A stretch of 64,000 nucleotides of DNA, taken from positions 86,799 to 150,798 of the forward strand of contig DATHXC010000010.1 in assembly GCA_035459965.1 (NCBI GenBank), read 5' to 3'. The notes beneath the pieces are model-generated. The model was not told where the DNA came from. It worked only from the letters and a program-made list of their open reading frames with translations, and ran no database searches. Each line of letters starts with the position of its first letter. The stretch's first letter is position 1. The translations under genes and the position numbers were made by a program. Source of the DNA: DATHXC01 sp035459965 (GTDB lineage Bacteria > Pseudomonadota > Gammaproteobacteria > Burkholderiales > Methylophilaceae). Shown here one piece after another: positions 53,409 through 61,392 of this stretch.

Positions 53409-54332
53409 TTGGTAAAAAATACTTACATTGGCCGTTTCGCGCCTTCCCCCACCGGTCCCTTGCATTTTGGTTCACTGGTAGCGGCTGTTGCCAGCTTTCT
53501 TGAAGCAAAGAGCCGCGAGGGACTTTGGCTGTTAAGAATGGAAGACCTCGATCAACCGCGGGAAGTGCCAGGTGCTGCAGACTCAATACTAAAAACGCTG
53601 GAAGTATTTGGCTTTAAGTGGGATGGTGCAGTCATGTACCAAAGTCAGCGGCAGCAGGCTTATGCGGCAGCCCTGCATCATTTGCAGCAGGACCATTTTG
53701 TTTACCCCTGTGCTTGCACCCGTAAAGAAATTGCAGACTCAGCCATACACGGCATTGATGGGCTGATATATCCCGGCAAATGCAGGGATGGGCTGCTTTC
53801 TGGCCAACACGCACGGGCCTGGCGTATCAGGGCTGAAGCGACGATTACGTTTAACGATGCGATACAAGGCAGCATGTCACAGGATTTAGCCCGCGATATT
53901 GGAGACTTTGTACTGAAACGTGCGGATGGCCTGTTTGCTTATCAGTTGGCGGTGGTGGTAGATGACGCTGAACAGGGTATCAGCCATATAGTACGCGGTG
54001 CCGATTTACTGGACTCTACCCCACGCCAGATCTATTTACAGCAAAAACTTGGATTCAGGCAACCACAATACGCGCATATCCCGGTTGCCACTAACGCCCA
54101 AGGTGAAAAGCTCAGCAAACAAACACTGGCATTAGCACTCAATGCTAACGAGGCAAGCAAAGAACTCTGGCAGGCCTTATATTTCCTGGGGCAACATCCA
54201 CCTGCAGCGCTCAGGGACTCGCCACTATCAGAGCTGTGGCGATGGGCTTATGAAAACTGGAACTTAAGCTATGTCGCAAAAACGAGATCGGGACAAGATA
54301 TAGACGAAATCCAGACTGGCGCCAAGCCCTAG
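53409..54332 (+). CDS. gluQ: glutamyl-Q tRNA(Asp) synthetase
   Basis: This 307-residue protein is a shortened GluRS-like enzyme: the catalytic domain alone, without the anticodon-binding domain. It has GRFAPSPTGPLHFGSL (HIGH-type motif), a zinc site in VYPCACTRKEI plus Tyr and Cys in IYPGKC, and GEKLSKQ (KMSKS-type). It attaches glutamate to queuosine of tRNA(Asp). An in-frame TAA at 53400 excludes a longer frame, and TTG 53409 is the only usable start, so a rare start codon is inferred. It ends 13 bases before the convergent DUF2063 gene. Confidence 0.9.
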   Translation: MVKNTYIGRFAPSPTGPLHFGSLVAAVASFLEAKSREGLWLLRMEDLDQPREVPGAADSILKTLEVFGFKWDGAVMYQSQRQQAYAAALHHLQQDHFVYPCACTRKEIADSAIHGIDGLIYPGKCRDGLLSGQHARAWRIRAEATITFNDAIQGSMSQDLARDIGDFVLKRADGLFAYQLAVVVDDAEQGISHIVRGADLLDSTPRQIYLQQKLGFRQPQYAHIPVATNAQGEKLSKQTLALALNANEASKELWQALYFLGQHPPAALRDSPLSELWRWAYENWNLSYVAKTRSGQDIDEIQTGAKP

Positions 54333-54355
54333 CTGAAAGCACTTTTCAGCCTGGG
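54327..54355. terminator. small hairpin at the gluQ / DUF2063 convergent junction
   Basis: GCTGAAA (54332-54338) pairs with TTTCAGC (54344-54350), and CCC/GGG flank it with two mismatched bases. It spans both stop codons. No T-tract follows on either side, so it is only a possible attenuator. Confidence 0.3.
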
Positions 54356-55131
54356 ATTACTGTTCCCAGTATGACGCCTTGCGCTTTCAGGTCTATCAGG
54401 ATGGCATGACCAAACTGAATGATGCTTTGTGTATCACCCTGGCCCATTTCGGTAGCAATGCTTTCCAATGCCTGACGTCCTGAGATTGAGCCTGACAATT
54501 CGCCATCCTTCAGCAAGCTGATTAGCCTTGCTGTTAGCGCATTCAACTCGATGAATCGCACATTGTCATCGCTGGCGCGGAATACCAGCAGGTTTACCGG
54601 TTGCGGAAGTGGTGCATCAGGCCTGAATCTGGGCGAAATAAGTTGTACCGGATAATCGTAGCTTAGCAATGCCAGAGAGGCTGCCAATACAGGCTTACCC
54701 TCCAGCAGGTCACCCGCTGGATCAGCAGTTGCATCCTGAATATCCGCAACCGATATAGCCAGCTCTATCCATTCATAATGCGCCAGGCTATATAGGTAAG
54801 GCGGCAAGCTGGGCGCCATACTCAGGTATTTCAGGAACTCTTCCGGGATTTGGCGAAAAATAGGCGTTGCAGATTGATAGTGAATAAAAAAATCCCTGAC
54901 CAGACGGGTCCAAGCACGTTTACCCAACACCTTGCTTGCTACCGGAAAGCAAGCAGAGACTGAAGACTGAAGATTATTGAATACAATCTCGGTATACACC
55001 TTCATCCTGCTGGCTGGGACTTTGGATGGAAGCTTGTTTTGACCGGGGTTACGAATGTGCGCAGTAAACGCAAGCTGATATTGCTGGAATGCAGGCAGGC
55101 TTTGTGCGTCTACATCGTTTCCGGCAGTCAT
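54346..55131 (-). CDS. hvfC: DUF2063 (HvfC-type) partner protein of an MNIO RiPP operon
   Basis: This 261-residue protein has an N-terminal DUF2063 putative DNA-binding-like helical domain with 'LPAFQQYQLAFTAHIRN', 'RMKVYTEIVFNNLQSSVSA' and 'CFPVASKVLGKRAWTRLVRD'. In related systems (HvfC in Haemophilus, GigB in Cupriavidus) this protein pairs with the DUF692 enzyme, binds the precursor and is needed for its modification. Its ATG overlaps the DUF692 gene stop by 4 bases (ATGA), so both are made together. It is the last gene of the operon. Confidence 0.87.
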   Translation of the reverse strand: MTAGNDVDAQSLPAFQQYQLAFTAHIRNPGQNKLPSKVPASRMKVYTEIVFNNLQSSVSACFPVASKVLGKRAWTRLVRDFFIHYQSATPIFRQIPEEFLKYLSMAPSLPPYLYSLAHYEWIELAISVADIQDATADPAGDLLEGKPVLAASLALLSYDYPVQLISPRFRPDAPLPQPVNLLVFRASDDNVRFIELNALTARLISLLKDGELSGSISGRQALESIATEMGQGDTQSIIQFGHAILIDLKAQGVILGTVIPG

Positions 55132-56039
55132 CTTAATGCCACTTTTTTCCGGATCAGTGATTCATCATGAATAAGATAAGGGGCCTGATAGGCCGTAATC
55201 ATATCGACTTCACGCATCAGCTCGGATAATGGCGGTATATTGATGTCACGCTCCAGCAAGGTCGGGAAGGCGCCAAACAGCTGGTAAGCCTCCACCACTA
55301 ACGCCCAAACAGGGTCGATCACATCTTCACCATGCGTGTCTATGATCATGTCCGGGGCTTCCTGGTAATGCCCTGCGACATGCGAATACACTATGCGTTC
55401 GCCTGGGATACCACGTAAAAACTGGTGTGCATCAAAACCAAAATTGATGCTATTGACGTAGATATTGTTGATGTCGAGGTGCAGGTCACAATCCGCCTCC
55501 TCCAGCACGGCACGAATGAATGTTAGCTCATCCATCTCGGATATAGGGGCTGCCACATAGAACGAGGCATTCTCCACGGCGATGCGACGCTCAAGAATAT
55601 CCTGGGTACGGCGTATGCGCTGCACAACGTAATGCACAGCTTCTTCCGTAAACGGGATAGGCAATAAGTCATAGAGGTATCCACCAACACCATCGCGGAA
55701 GTCAGTGCAGTAACTTAGATGTTCGGTATATAGAGGGATTTTATGCAGGTCGAGGAACTGCTTAACCTGATGTAAAAAATCTTCATTGAGCGGGTCGGGT
55801 CCACCCAGAGAAAGTGACAAACCATGGCAAGCAACTGGAAAACGCTCGGTAAACCACGCCAGCTGCTTGGCTGGGCGGCCACCGATGCCTATCCAGTTTT
55901 CTGGCGCAATTTCCAGAAAGTCGATATTGGCAATAATGGGTTTACCAAACTCAGCCTGTACCTGTGGAATCAGCTCTCGCTTCAAGCCCAAGCCAGCACC
56001 CTTAATTGCGGCGTATCTGCTATCTGACAATTGCGCCAT
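55128..56039 (-). CDS. hvfB: DUF692 multinuclear non-haem iron oxidase (MNIO), HvfB-type
   Basis: This 303-residue TIM-barrel protein has the metal-ligand set of DUF692/MNIO enzymes: 'FPVACHGLSLSLGG', 'LYTEHLSYC', 'IAVENASFYVA', 'DLHLDINNIYVNS', 'VYSHVAGHYQE' and 'DTHGEDV'. MNIOs use two or three irons to turn peptide cysteines into oxazolone/thioamide or related groups that chelate copper. The gene begins 21 bases after the Cys-repeat precursor gene and overlaps hvfC, which makes the precursor its likely substrate. Family knowledge gives the chemistry; the product here is inferred. Confidence 0.9.
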   Translation of the reverse strand: MAQLSDSRYAAIKGAGLGLKRELIPQVQAEFGKPIIANIDFLEIAPENWIGIGGRPAKQLAWFTERFPVACHGLSLSLGGPDPLNEDFLHQVKQFLDLHKIPLYTEHLSYCTDFRDGVGGYLYDLLPIPFTEEAVHYVVQRIRRTQDILERRIAVENASFYVAAPISEMDELTFIRAVLEEADCDLHLDINNIYVNSINFGFDAHQFLRGIPGERIVYSHVAGHYQEAPDMIIDTHGEDVIDPVWALVVEAYQLFGAFPTLLERDINIPPLSELMREVDMITAYQAPYLIHDESLIRKKVALR

Positions 56040-56060
56040 TTTTAAACAAGTTCCTGGAGC

Positions 56061-56408
56061 TTACTTCTTCTCAGCGTGGCAAGAACCGTCTTTCATCTTG
56101 TCAGCGCTGCATGAAGCTTCCTTGGCTTTTTTGTCTGCACTGCAAGAGGCTTCTTTAGCTTTATCACCGCTGCATGAACCTTCTTTGGCTTTGCTTTCCA
56201 TTGCCTTCTTCTTGTCTGCGCCGCACTTGCCGGTTGAACACTTGCCATCCTTCATCTTGCTAGCATCGCTTGCATCAGCAACCATGTAACCAGATGAAAG
56301 TGTTTTAATCGCGAAAGGATTTTCAGCTGCATTGACTGAAGTTGCTGCGACAGAAGCTGCGAATGCACCGCCGATAACAAGTGCCAGAGTTTTTTGAGTT
56401 GCGTTCAT
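56061..56408 (-). CDS. hvfA: Cys-repeat RiPP precursor (HvfA/bufferin-like)
   Basis: This 115-residue protein from ATG 56408 (GGAG 6 bases upstream) has a Sec signal peptide (residues 1-27, ending SVNA), a short linker and a lysine-rich repeat region with six cysteines at 57, 62, 79, 89, 100 and 110. These sit in repeats of the form (K)DGKC, TGKCG, EGSC, EASC, EASC and DGSC, matching the EGKCG-like motifs modified by MNIOs. A longer frame to 56492 lacks an ATG and covers the upstream spacer. It should be exported and, once modified, bind copper or a similar metal. The gene is directly upstream of the MNIO enzyme gene. Confidence 0.87.
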   Translation of the reverse strand: MNATQKTLALVIGGAFAASVAATSVNAAENPFAIKTLSSGYMVADASDASKMKDGKCSTGKCGADKKKAMESKAKEGSCSGDKAKEASCSADKKAKEASCSADKMKDGSCHAEKK

Positions 56409-56460
56409 GTGATTCTCCAAATTTAAATAATTAATAAAGATTGCTGTAATTAACTTTTTG

Positions 56461-56712
56461 CTATCGACGACCAGTGTCAATCGCGTCGGCAATACGCTGC
56501 TTTACGTCGTCTGGGAGATGAATATGCTCATCATGCTCAATCTGTTGCCGCTGTACTCTTACCACAGCCAGCATCTGGTTAAGCTGTTGATTAAAACGCC
56601 TGCAAAAATCGCACACTGCAAGATGCAAACGCAGACTGATGCGCTCACGCAATGACAAATGACGATCCAGTGATTGGGAGATCAATTGACTAGCTTGCTG
56701 ACAACTTAGCAT
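56461..56712 (-). CDS. zinc-finger (zf-HC2) anti-sigma factor
   Basis: This 83-residue protein has an N-terminal 'LSCQQASQLISQSLDRHLSL' and the HxxxCxxC site L-H-L-A-V-C-D-F-C, the ZAS fold of zf-HC2 anti-sigma factors. There is no transmembrane helix, so it should be a soluble, redox- or metal-responsive inhibitor rather than a membrane sensor. Its start is 3 bases after the sigma factor stop, with GGGAGG as a strong ribosome binding site lying inside the sigma gene end, which is typical of a coupled sigma/anti-sigma pair. Confidence 0.87.
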   Translation of the reverse strand: MLSCQQASQLISQSLDRHLSLRERISLRLHLAVCDFCRRFNQQLNQMLAVVRVQRQQIEHDEHIHLPDDVKQRIADAIDTGRR

Positions 56713-56715
56713 TTT

Positions 56716-57285
56716 TTACCTCCCCATCCAGTGAATTTCCAGGCATTTTCTCAACCCCATCCGGGCGCGATACAACATCACCCATGCATTCGTCGAAGTG
56801 ATGGCTAAATCCTTACAAATTTTTTCGTTATCTTCCTCCTGTATGTCGCGCAAGGTGAAAAGTGCGGCCAGTTTCGCAGGTAGCCTGTCCATGCAGCTTT
56901 GCAAAATAAGCAGGAACTGCTTTTGCTCAAGCTCGCCATCAGGCTGTGCCCACGACTGCGGTTTATCACTCCAGTGGCCGTCTTCGGCAAAGAACTCTTC
57001 CATGCCAGGTTCGTCCGGCAAATCTGCGGAGATATCCTCGCCAAGGTTCTCGGTAGGCTGCTCGCGTATCTGTTTCCGCATGAGGTCGATGATTTTGTGC
57101 TTTAGTATGCCAGTCAGCCAGGTACGAGGCGCTGACTTGCCTTCATAGCTCTGGTTCTGGATTGCTGCCAGCAGGGTTTCCTGCACCACATCTTCCGCCT
57201 GGTGCGGATCGCGCAATCTGGCCAGGGCGAACCGGTAGAGATAGTCTCCATGCTCGTTGAGCCAGTCGTGGGGGGAAGTAGCCAT
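56716..57285 (-). CDS. ECF-family RNA polymerase sigma factor
   Basis: This 189-residue ECF sigma factor has region 2 with 'DYLYRFALARLRDPHQAEDV' followed by VQETLLAA, and 'RTWLTGILKHKIIDLMRK' (2.3-2.4), an acidic linker (EDISADLPDEPGMEEFFAED), and region 4 with 'LPAKLAALFTLRDIQEEDNE' and 'TSTNAWVMLYRARMGLRKCL'. With its anti-sigma factor it should switch on the downstream hvfABC-like genes and its own transcription. The counterpart RpoQ precedes the gold-induced gig genes in Cupriavidus. The start is 50 bases after the DUF1841 gene, enough for its own promoter. Confidence 0.92.
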   Translation of the reverse strand: MATSPHDWLNEHGDYLYRFALARLRDPHQAEDVVQETLLAAIQNQSYEGKSAPRTWLTGILKHKIIDLMRKQIREQPTENLGEDISADLPDEPGMEEFFAEDGHWSDKPQSWAQPDGELEQKQFLLILQSCMDRLPAKLAALFTLRDIQEEDNEKICKDLAITSTNAWVMLYRARMGLRKCLEIHWMGR

Positions 57286-57335
57286 AGCGCCTATTCAATC
57301 ATAAAACTATTTAATGGCACTATACATCGAAGCAT

Positions 57336-57776
57336 TCAAGCCAGGTTCGCCTTGCGTTGCATGCAGGCGATATAAGCCTCTGCATCCGGGGGCTGCCCGG
57401 TGCGCTGACCTTGCCAGATAGTTTCTGCCAAGCAGTCCATGAGATCATGCTGGGCATCCGCCTCGTTGCCATGTTTAGCTTTGAGCGCTTGGTAAGCAGT
57501 ACTGATACCTGGCGGCTGATTAATGCCGACCTGCTCAATAATCGATAAGTGCAGGCTCATGTGGAGAAAGGGGTTGGTCTCACCCATTTCAGGGAAGTAT
57601 GCCTGCTCCATGAAGCGTTCTGGTGCATCAAGTACTGTGTGATACTCTGGGTGCATTTGTATCACTTGCAGCGCAATCGCCTCCAAATCTGTAAGTGGTT
57701 TCTGTTGCCGAAACTTTGCCCAGCTATCGAAAAAGAACTGCCGGACCTGGTCACGACTGGGATTGAACAGGGCCAA
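57336..57776 (-). CDS. DUF1841 protein
   Basis: This 146-residue soluble protein starts MALFNPSRDQVRQFFFDSW, with 'DLEAIALQVIQMHPEYH', 'NPFLHMSLHLSIIEQV' and 'HDLMDCLAETIWQGQR', all typical of DUF1841, a conserved betaproteobacterial/gammaproteobacterial family of unknown function. The His/Glu-rich helices suggest a metal- or cofactor-binding bundle (inference). It starts immediately after the FIST gene stop (no gap). Confidence 0.9.
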   Translation of the reverse strand: MALFNPSRDQVRQFFFDSWAKFRQQKPLTDLEAIALQVIQMHPEYHTVLDAPERFMEQAYFPEMGETNPFLHMSLHLSIIEQVGINQPPGISTAYQALKAKHGNEADAQHDLMDCLAETIWQGQRTGQPPDAEAYIACMQRKANLA

Positions 57777-58937
57777 TTATTTCTCCGACTCGGAAAGCAT
57801 GAGTTGTGGCTCTTCTACAGATACTTCGATATCAACAATTTCATCCTGCGCAATCCTGAGCTCAGTATCCTGTGAGAACAAAGCTAGCACCGCGGAATAT
57901 TGCAATAACTCACTTACGCCATTGATAGGAGCGATCTCGCCATTGCCATAAAAGCCTATAAGAGGCATGTTGGGAAACTGCTGCTTGAGCAGCATGAGGT
58001 CACGATCGACCCCGCCATAAAAGTACGGTCCACGTCCCATGCAGGAAAACAGCAAGCCAAAGTCCGGGGTGCTTTGTAATTGCCTGCTGAGCTGCTGCGC
58101 CGTTTTCTTTAAATCAGCTTGTGCTGCGTCCACATCACGCATGGCCCAACGCATGTGCTGGCCCACTTGCAGGCGCTTGGATAAAGTTACGGAGCCTTCA
58201 CCTTCATTGCCATAGAGCAGGGTAGAAAGATGGTAATCACCATGCTCCAGCGTCTCCAGAGTGTCCGCATATACTGCCATCAGCAGGTGCACCGGTAAGG
58301 ATTCATAGCCTTTGCATACATTTGATAGAGACTTGAGCGCAGGTTTGCCCGCCAGGGTCTGCAAATTATGCCCATCCACTTGGGTGACAGTTTGTGGCTC
58401 GGACAGGAAGCGCAGGCCATGAGCAGCCTTGACGGCACCTCTCACACCAGTCAAGGCAGCTTCACATTGCCCGGTCACTGTGCCTTTGGCATTCTGCCAT
58501 ACCGAAAAAGGGCCTTGCCCCAGTGCGTCACCAGACACCCCTCCGAAACGCTGCCCCGGCGCGGCCAGCCAGTTAGTGTTGATTGCATTGGGCGCAGTGA
58601 GGGCGAGTAGCAATTGATCCGGTTCCGGGTTGGATAATGTCTGCAGACTGATGTCACCTGAAAACACCATGGCAGCCACCGCGGGCGCATCCAGCACCCA
58701 GTCCTGATCGGTGAATATGCCTGGGGCTGAGCAGCCCATCACCTGCACGCAACTTGCGGCTTTGGCGGCAGCCTTGATAGCCGGTAGCGGATCACTCGCA
58801 AATTCAGAAGTGATGATGAGCAACACACTGCTGGCGATCGTAATATCCAGTGTTTGCATGGCCTGCAACACTGCCTGTGCCGCCAGGTTGGGGTCCGCTT
58901 CTGTACCTGTTGCGAGGCCGGTAGCCACTTTCATCAT
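57777..58937 (-). CDS. FIST-domain sensory protein
   Basis: This 386-residue protein has a FIST_N domain (~residues 25-220) and a FIST_C domain (~230-365), with 'FSCMGRGPYFYGGVDRDLML' and 'LIGFYGNGEIAPINGV', both standard motifs. FIST domains are thought to bind small ligands such as amino acids and usually occur in signalling proteins; here the domain is alone. It overlaps nth by 4 bases (ATGA) and abuts the DUF1841 gene, so it is in an operon with rnfB-nth. Its relation to the sigma factor downstream is unclear. Confidence 0.9.
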   Translation of the reverse strand: MMKVATGLATGTEADPNLAAQAVLQAMQTLDITIASSVLLIITSEFASDPLPAIKAAAKAASCVQVMGCSAPGIFTDQDWVLDAPAVAAMVFSGDISLQTLSNPEPDQLLLALTAPNAINTNWLAAPGQRFGGVSGDALGQGPFSVWQNAKGTVTGQCEAALTGVRGAVKAAHGLRFLSEPQTVTQVDGHNLQTLAGKPALKSLSNVCKGYESLPVHLLMAVYADTLETLEHGDYHLSTLLYGNEGEGSVTLSKRLQVGQHMRWAMRDVDAAQADLKKTAQQLSRQLQSTPDFGLLFSCMGRGPYFYGGVDRDLMLLKQQFPNMPLIGFYGNGEIAPINGVSELLQYSAVLALFSQDTELRIAQDEIVDIEVSVEEPQLMLSESEK

Positions 58938-59566
58938 AGTTCTTTACCCTTGAATTCACAGAGGTCATGAATCACGCATAGACCACATTTTGGTTTGCGC
59001 GCGACACAAGTATAGCGCCCATGCAATATCAGCAGATGATGTGCATCATGCAGGTATTGCTGAGGGACCACTTTCATCAGTTTTTTCTCTACATCCAGCG
59101 GCGTCTTACCGGGCGCCAGGCCAATACGATTGCCGATCCGGAATATATGGGTATCCACCGCAATCGTAGGGTGTCCAAACGCCGTATTCAAGATCACATT
59201 GGCCGTCTTGCGGCCCACGCCGGGCAGCCGCTCCAGCGCGTCACGATTATCAGGCACCTGGCCGTCATGCTGCTCCACCAGCATCTTGCAGGTAGCAATT
59301 ACATTCCTGGCCTTGCTGCGGTAAAGACCAATGGTTTTGATATATCGTTCCAGCCCTTCCACACCTAAGGCCAATATCGCGGCTGGAGTGTTGGCAACAG
59401 GGTAAAGCTTTGCTGTGGCAAGATTGACGCCCTTGTCGGTAGCTTGCGCTGACAGGATAACGGCAATCAGCAACTCAAATACGCTATTGTGCTTAAGTTC
59501 GGTGACAGGCTCAGGGATAGCAATGGCTAGCCGACGAAATATTTCCAGGCGCTTGTCTGCATTCAT
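58934..59566 (-). CDS. nth: endonuclease III
   Basis: This 210-residue DNA glycosylase/AP lyase has a helix-hairpin-helix 'LERLPGVGRKTANVILN' with the catalytic Lys (GRKTA), the catalytic Asp in 'IAVDTHIFRIGNRIGL' and a C-terminal [4Fe-4S] site with four Cys (CVARKPKCGLCVIHDLC). It removes oxidised pyrimidines. It lies between rnfB and the FIST gene with 4-base overlaps on both sides. Confidence 0.95.
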   Translation of the reverse strand: MNADKRLEIFRRLAIAIPEPVTELKHNSVFELLIAVILSAQATDKGVNLATAKLYPVANTPAAILALGVEGLERYIKTIGLYRSKARNVIATCKMLVEQHDGQVPDNRDALERLPGVGRKTANVILNTAFGHPTIAVDTHIFRIGNRIGLAPGKTPLDVEKKLMKVVPQQYLHDAHHLLILHGRYTCVARKPKCGLCVIHDLCEFKGKEL

Positions 59567-60207
59567 ACTGGCTTATCAGGCTCTTGAGATTTTTGCGCTT
59601 TAACTCTTGCCATCGCAGCAGCGATGGCCGCTTTCTTGGCAGCATCTGCAGCGGGATTCCCAGCAGTGCTGGCATTTGCAGTTCTTTGCGCACGTCGCTG
59701 GCTGTGCTCCTGCTTGTCCCGTTCAAGGCGGAACAATCTAAATATATGGCGCTCACGCGCCAGATCTGCGGCTGTATTCAGTATCAAAGGCTCCGCCTCT
59801 AATGATTCCATGCTGATGCAATCGACAGGGCAAGGCGCCAGGCAAAGCTCGCAGCCTGTACATTCTGACGCAATCACCGTATGCATCTGCTTGGCAGCAC
59901 CGAGGATCGCATCAACAGGGCAAGCTTGAATACAAAGCGTACAGCCTATGCAAAGGTTTTCATCAATGACTGCCAAGGCTTTTGGCTTGTATTGGCCGTG
60001 CTGCGGATTTAGCGGTTTATATTCAACACTCAGTAAATCTGCAAGCGCATAGATCCCATCATCCCCGCCCGGTGGGCACTGGTTGATATCGGCCTCTCCG
60101 GCGGCAATTGCCGCGGCATATGGTTTGCAGCCAGCATAGCCACATTGCTGACACTGCGTTTGCGGCAATATGGCATCAATACTGGCGATTAAGAGAGAGC
60201 TTTCCAC
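59563..60207 (-). CDS. rnfB: RnfB-type electron-transfer protein without membrane anchor
   Basis: This 214-residue protein has an N-terminal 4Fe-4S motif ('CQQCGYAGCKPYAAAIAAGE', ending at a Cys before PPGG), then two ferredoxin-type clusters, 'CIGCTLCIQACPVDAI' and 'CTGCELCLAPCPVDCI'. The usual N-terminal membrane helix of RnfB is missing, and no other rnf genes are nearby, so it is a soluble-looking orphan RnfB. It ends with an Ala-rich, Lys/Arg-rich tail. In other bacteria this form also stands beside nth; electron transfer, possibly to iron-sulfur enzymes, is inferred. Confidence 0.9.
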   Translation of the reverse strand: MESSLLIASIDAILPQTQCQQCGYAGCKPYAAAIAAGEADINQCPPGGDDGIYALADLLSVEYKPLNPQHGQYKPKALAVIDENLCIGCTLCIQACPVDAILGAAKQMHTVIASECTGCELCLAPCPVDCISMESLEAEPLILNTAADLARERHIFRLFRLERDKQEHSQRRAQRTANASTAGNPAADAAKKAAIAAAMARVKAQKSQEPDKPV

Positions 60208-60488
60208 TTATGATTTGAATAGGAAGGTAGCAGAATTAAGCATTTGAGTAGTCATAATTATACAGGCATTCATTACATGAAATAAGCTTGGAAAATGGTA
60301 TGCCAACATTGTAAAACCTGCCCTGATGCTAACAGTTAAAGGCTTAGCCAAAGAACTTCTGACATATCTGCGCAACTAATGCATACGATTGAACATCAGC
60401 ACCGAGGTGCCAAGTTGTAAAAAGCGTGTTCTAGGTCTGGTAGTTTAAGTTAAAATGTATTGATTTAATTCAATTGTCAGGTAAAACC
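60208..60488. other. 281-base intergenic region upstream of dapA
   Basis: Divergent region between rnfB and dapA. No ORF, tRNA or strong hairpin was seen. AT-rich 'TTTAAGTTAAAATG' near 60446-60460 is a possible -10 region for dapA. AGGTAAAACC precedes the dapA ATG. Confidence 0.45.
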
Positions 60489-61370
60489 ATGCTGCAAGGC
60501 AGTCTTGTTGCCATTGCCACCCCCATGCATGAGGATGGTGGCCTTGATATCGATGCATTACGTTTGTTGATTGATTTTCATATCAATGAAGGAACAGATG
60601 GCATAGTCGTTGTAGGCACTACTGGGGAATCCCCCACAGTTGATGTCGAAGAGCACTGCCTGCTGATCAAAACCACCGTCGAGCATGTTGCTGGGCGCAT
60701 CCCGGTTATTGCAGGCACAGGCGCCAATTCAACGCGTGAAGCCATCGAGCTCACGAGGCACGCCAAGGCACTGGGTGCCGACGCTTGCCTGCTAGTAGCG
60801 CCTTATTACAACAAGCCCACCCAGGAAGGCATCTATCAGCACTACCGCGCGGTTGCTGAGGCAGTGGATATCCCGCAGATTTTATACAACGTGCCTGGGC
60901 GTACTGCTTGTGACATCAGCAATGAAACCACGCTACGCTTGGCAAGTATTCCCAACATCGTAGGCATTAAAGATGCCACCGGCAGTATTGAGCGTGGCAC
61001 GGATCTTATTTTACGTGCCCCGGATGGATTTTCAATTTTTAGCGGCGACGATGCCACAGGTATGGCCTTAATGCTGCTTGGTGCACACGGCGTCATCTCA
61101 GTGACTGCTAATGTAGCTCCTAAATTGATGCATGAGATGTGCGTCGCTGCCATGGCAGGCAATAGCAAGGAAGCCTGCGCCATCAATGCACAGTTATTCC
61201 CCTTGCATCAGAAACTGTTTATCGAAGCTAACCCGATTCCTGTTAAATGGGTGTTGCAGCAAATGGGTTTGGTTGGGCCAGGGCTGCGCCTGCCATTAGT
61301 CGCACTATCAGCGCAGTATCATGATGCATTACGTGGCGCCATGAAATCCGCGTCCATCCAATCTAATTAG
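60489..61370 (+). CDS. dapA: 4-hydroxy-tetrahydrodipicolinate synthase
   Basis: From ATG 60489 this is a 293-residue (beta/alpha)8 aldolase, the normal length. It has 'VVVGTTGESPTVDVEEH', the Tyr in 'YYNKPTQEGIYQHYRAVAE', 'ILYNVPGRTACD' and the Schiff-base Lys in 'NIVGIKDATGSIER'. It condenses pyruvate and aspartate semialdehyde in the diaminopimelate/lysine pathway. A GTG a few codons earlier is not needed. bamC follows 22 bases later, as in E. coli. Confidence 0.96.
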   Translation: MLQGSLVAIATPMHEDGGLDIDALRLLIDFHINEGTDGIVVVGTTGESPTVDVEEHCLLIKTTVEHVAGRIPVIAGTGANSTREAIELTRHAKALGADACLLVAPYYNKPTQEGIYQHYRAVAEAVDIPQILYNVPGRTACDISNETTLRLASIPNIVGIKDATGSIERGTDLILRAPDGFSIFSGDDATGMALMLLGAHGVISVTANVAPKLMHEMCVAAMAGNSKEACAINAQLFPLHQKLFIEANPIPVKWVLQQMGLVGPGLRLPLVALSAQYHDALRGAMKSASIQSN

Positions 61371-61392
61371 TCCCATCATTCAAGAGAACCGC

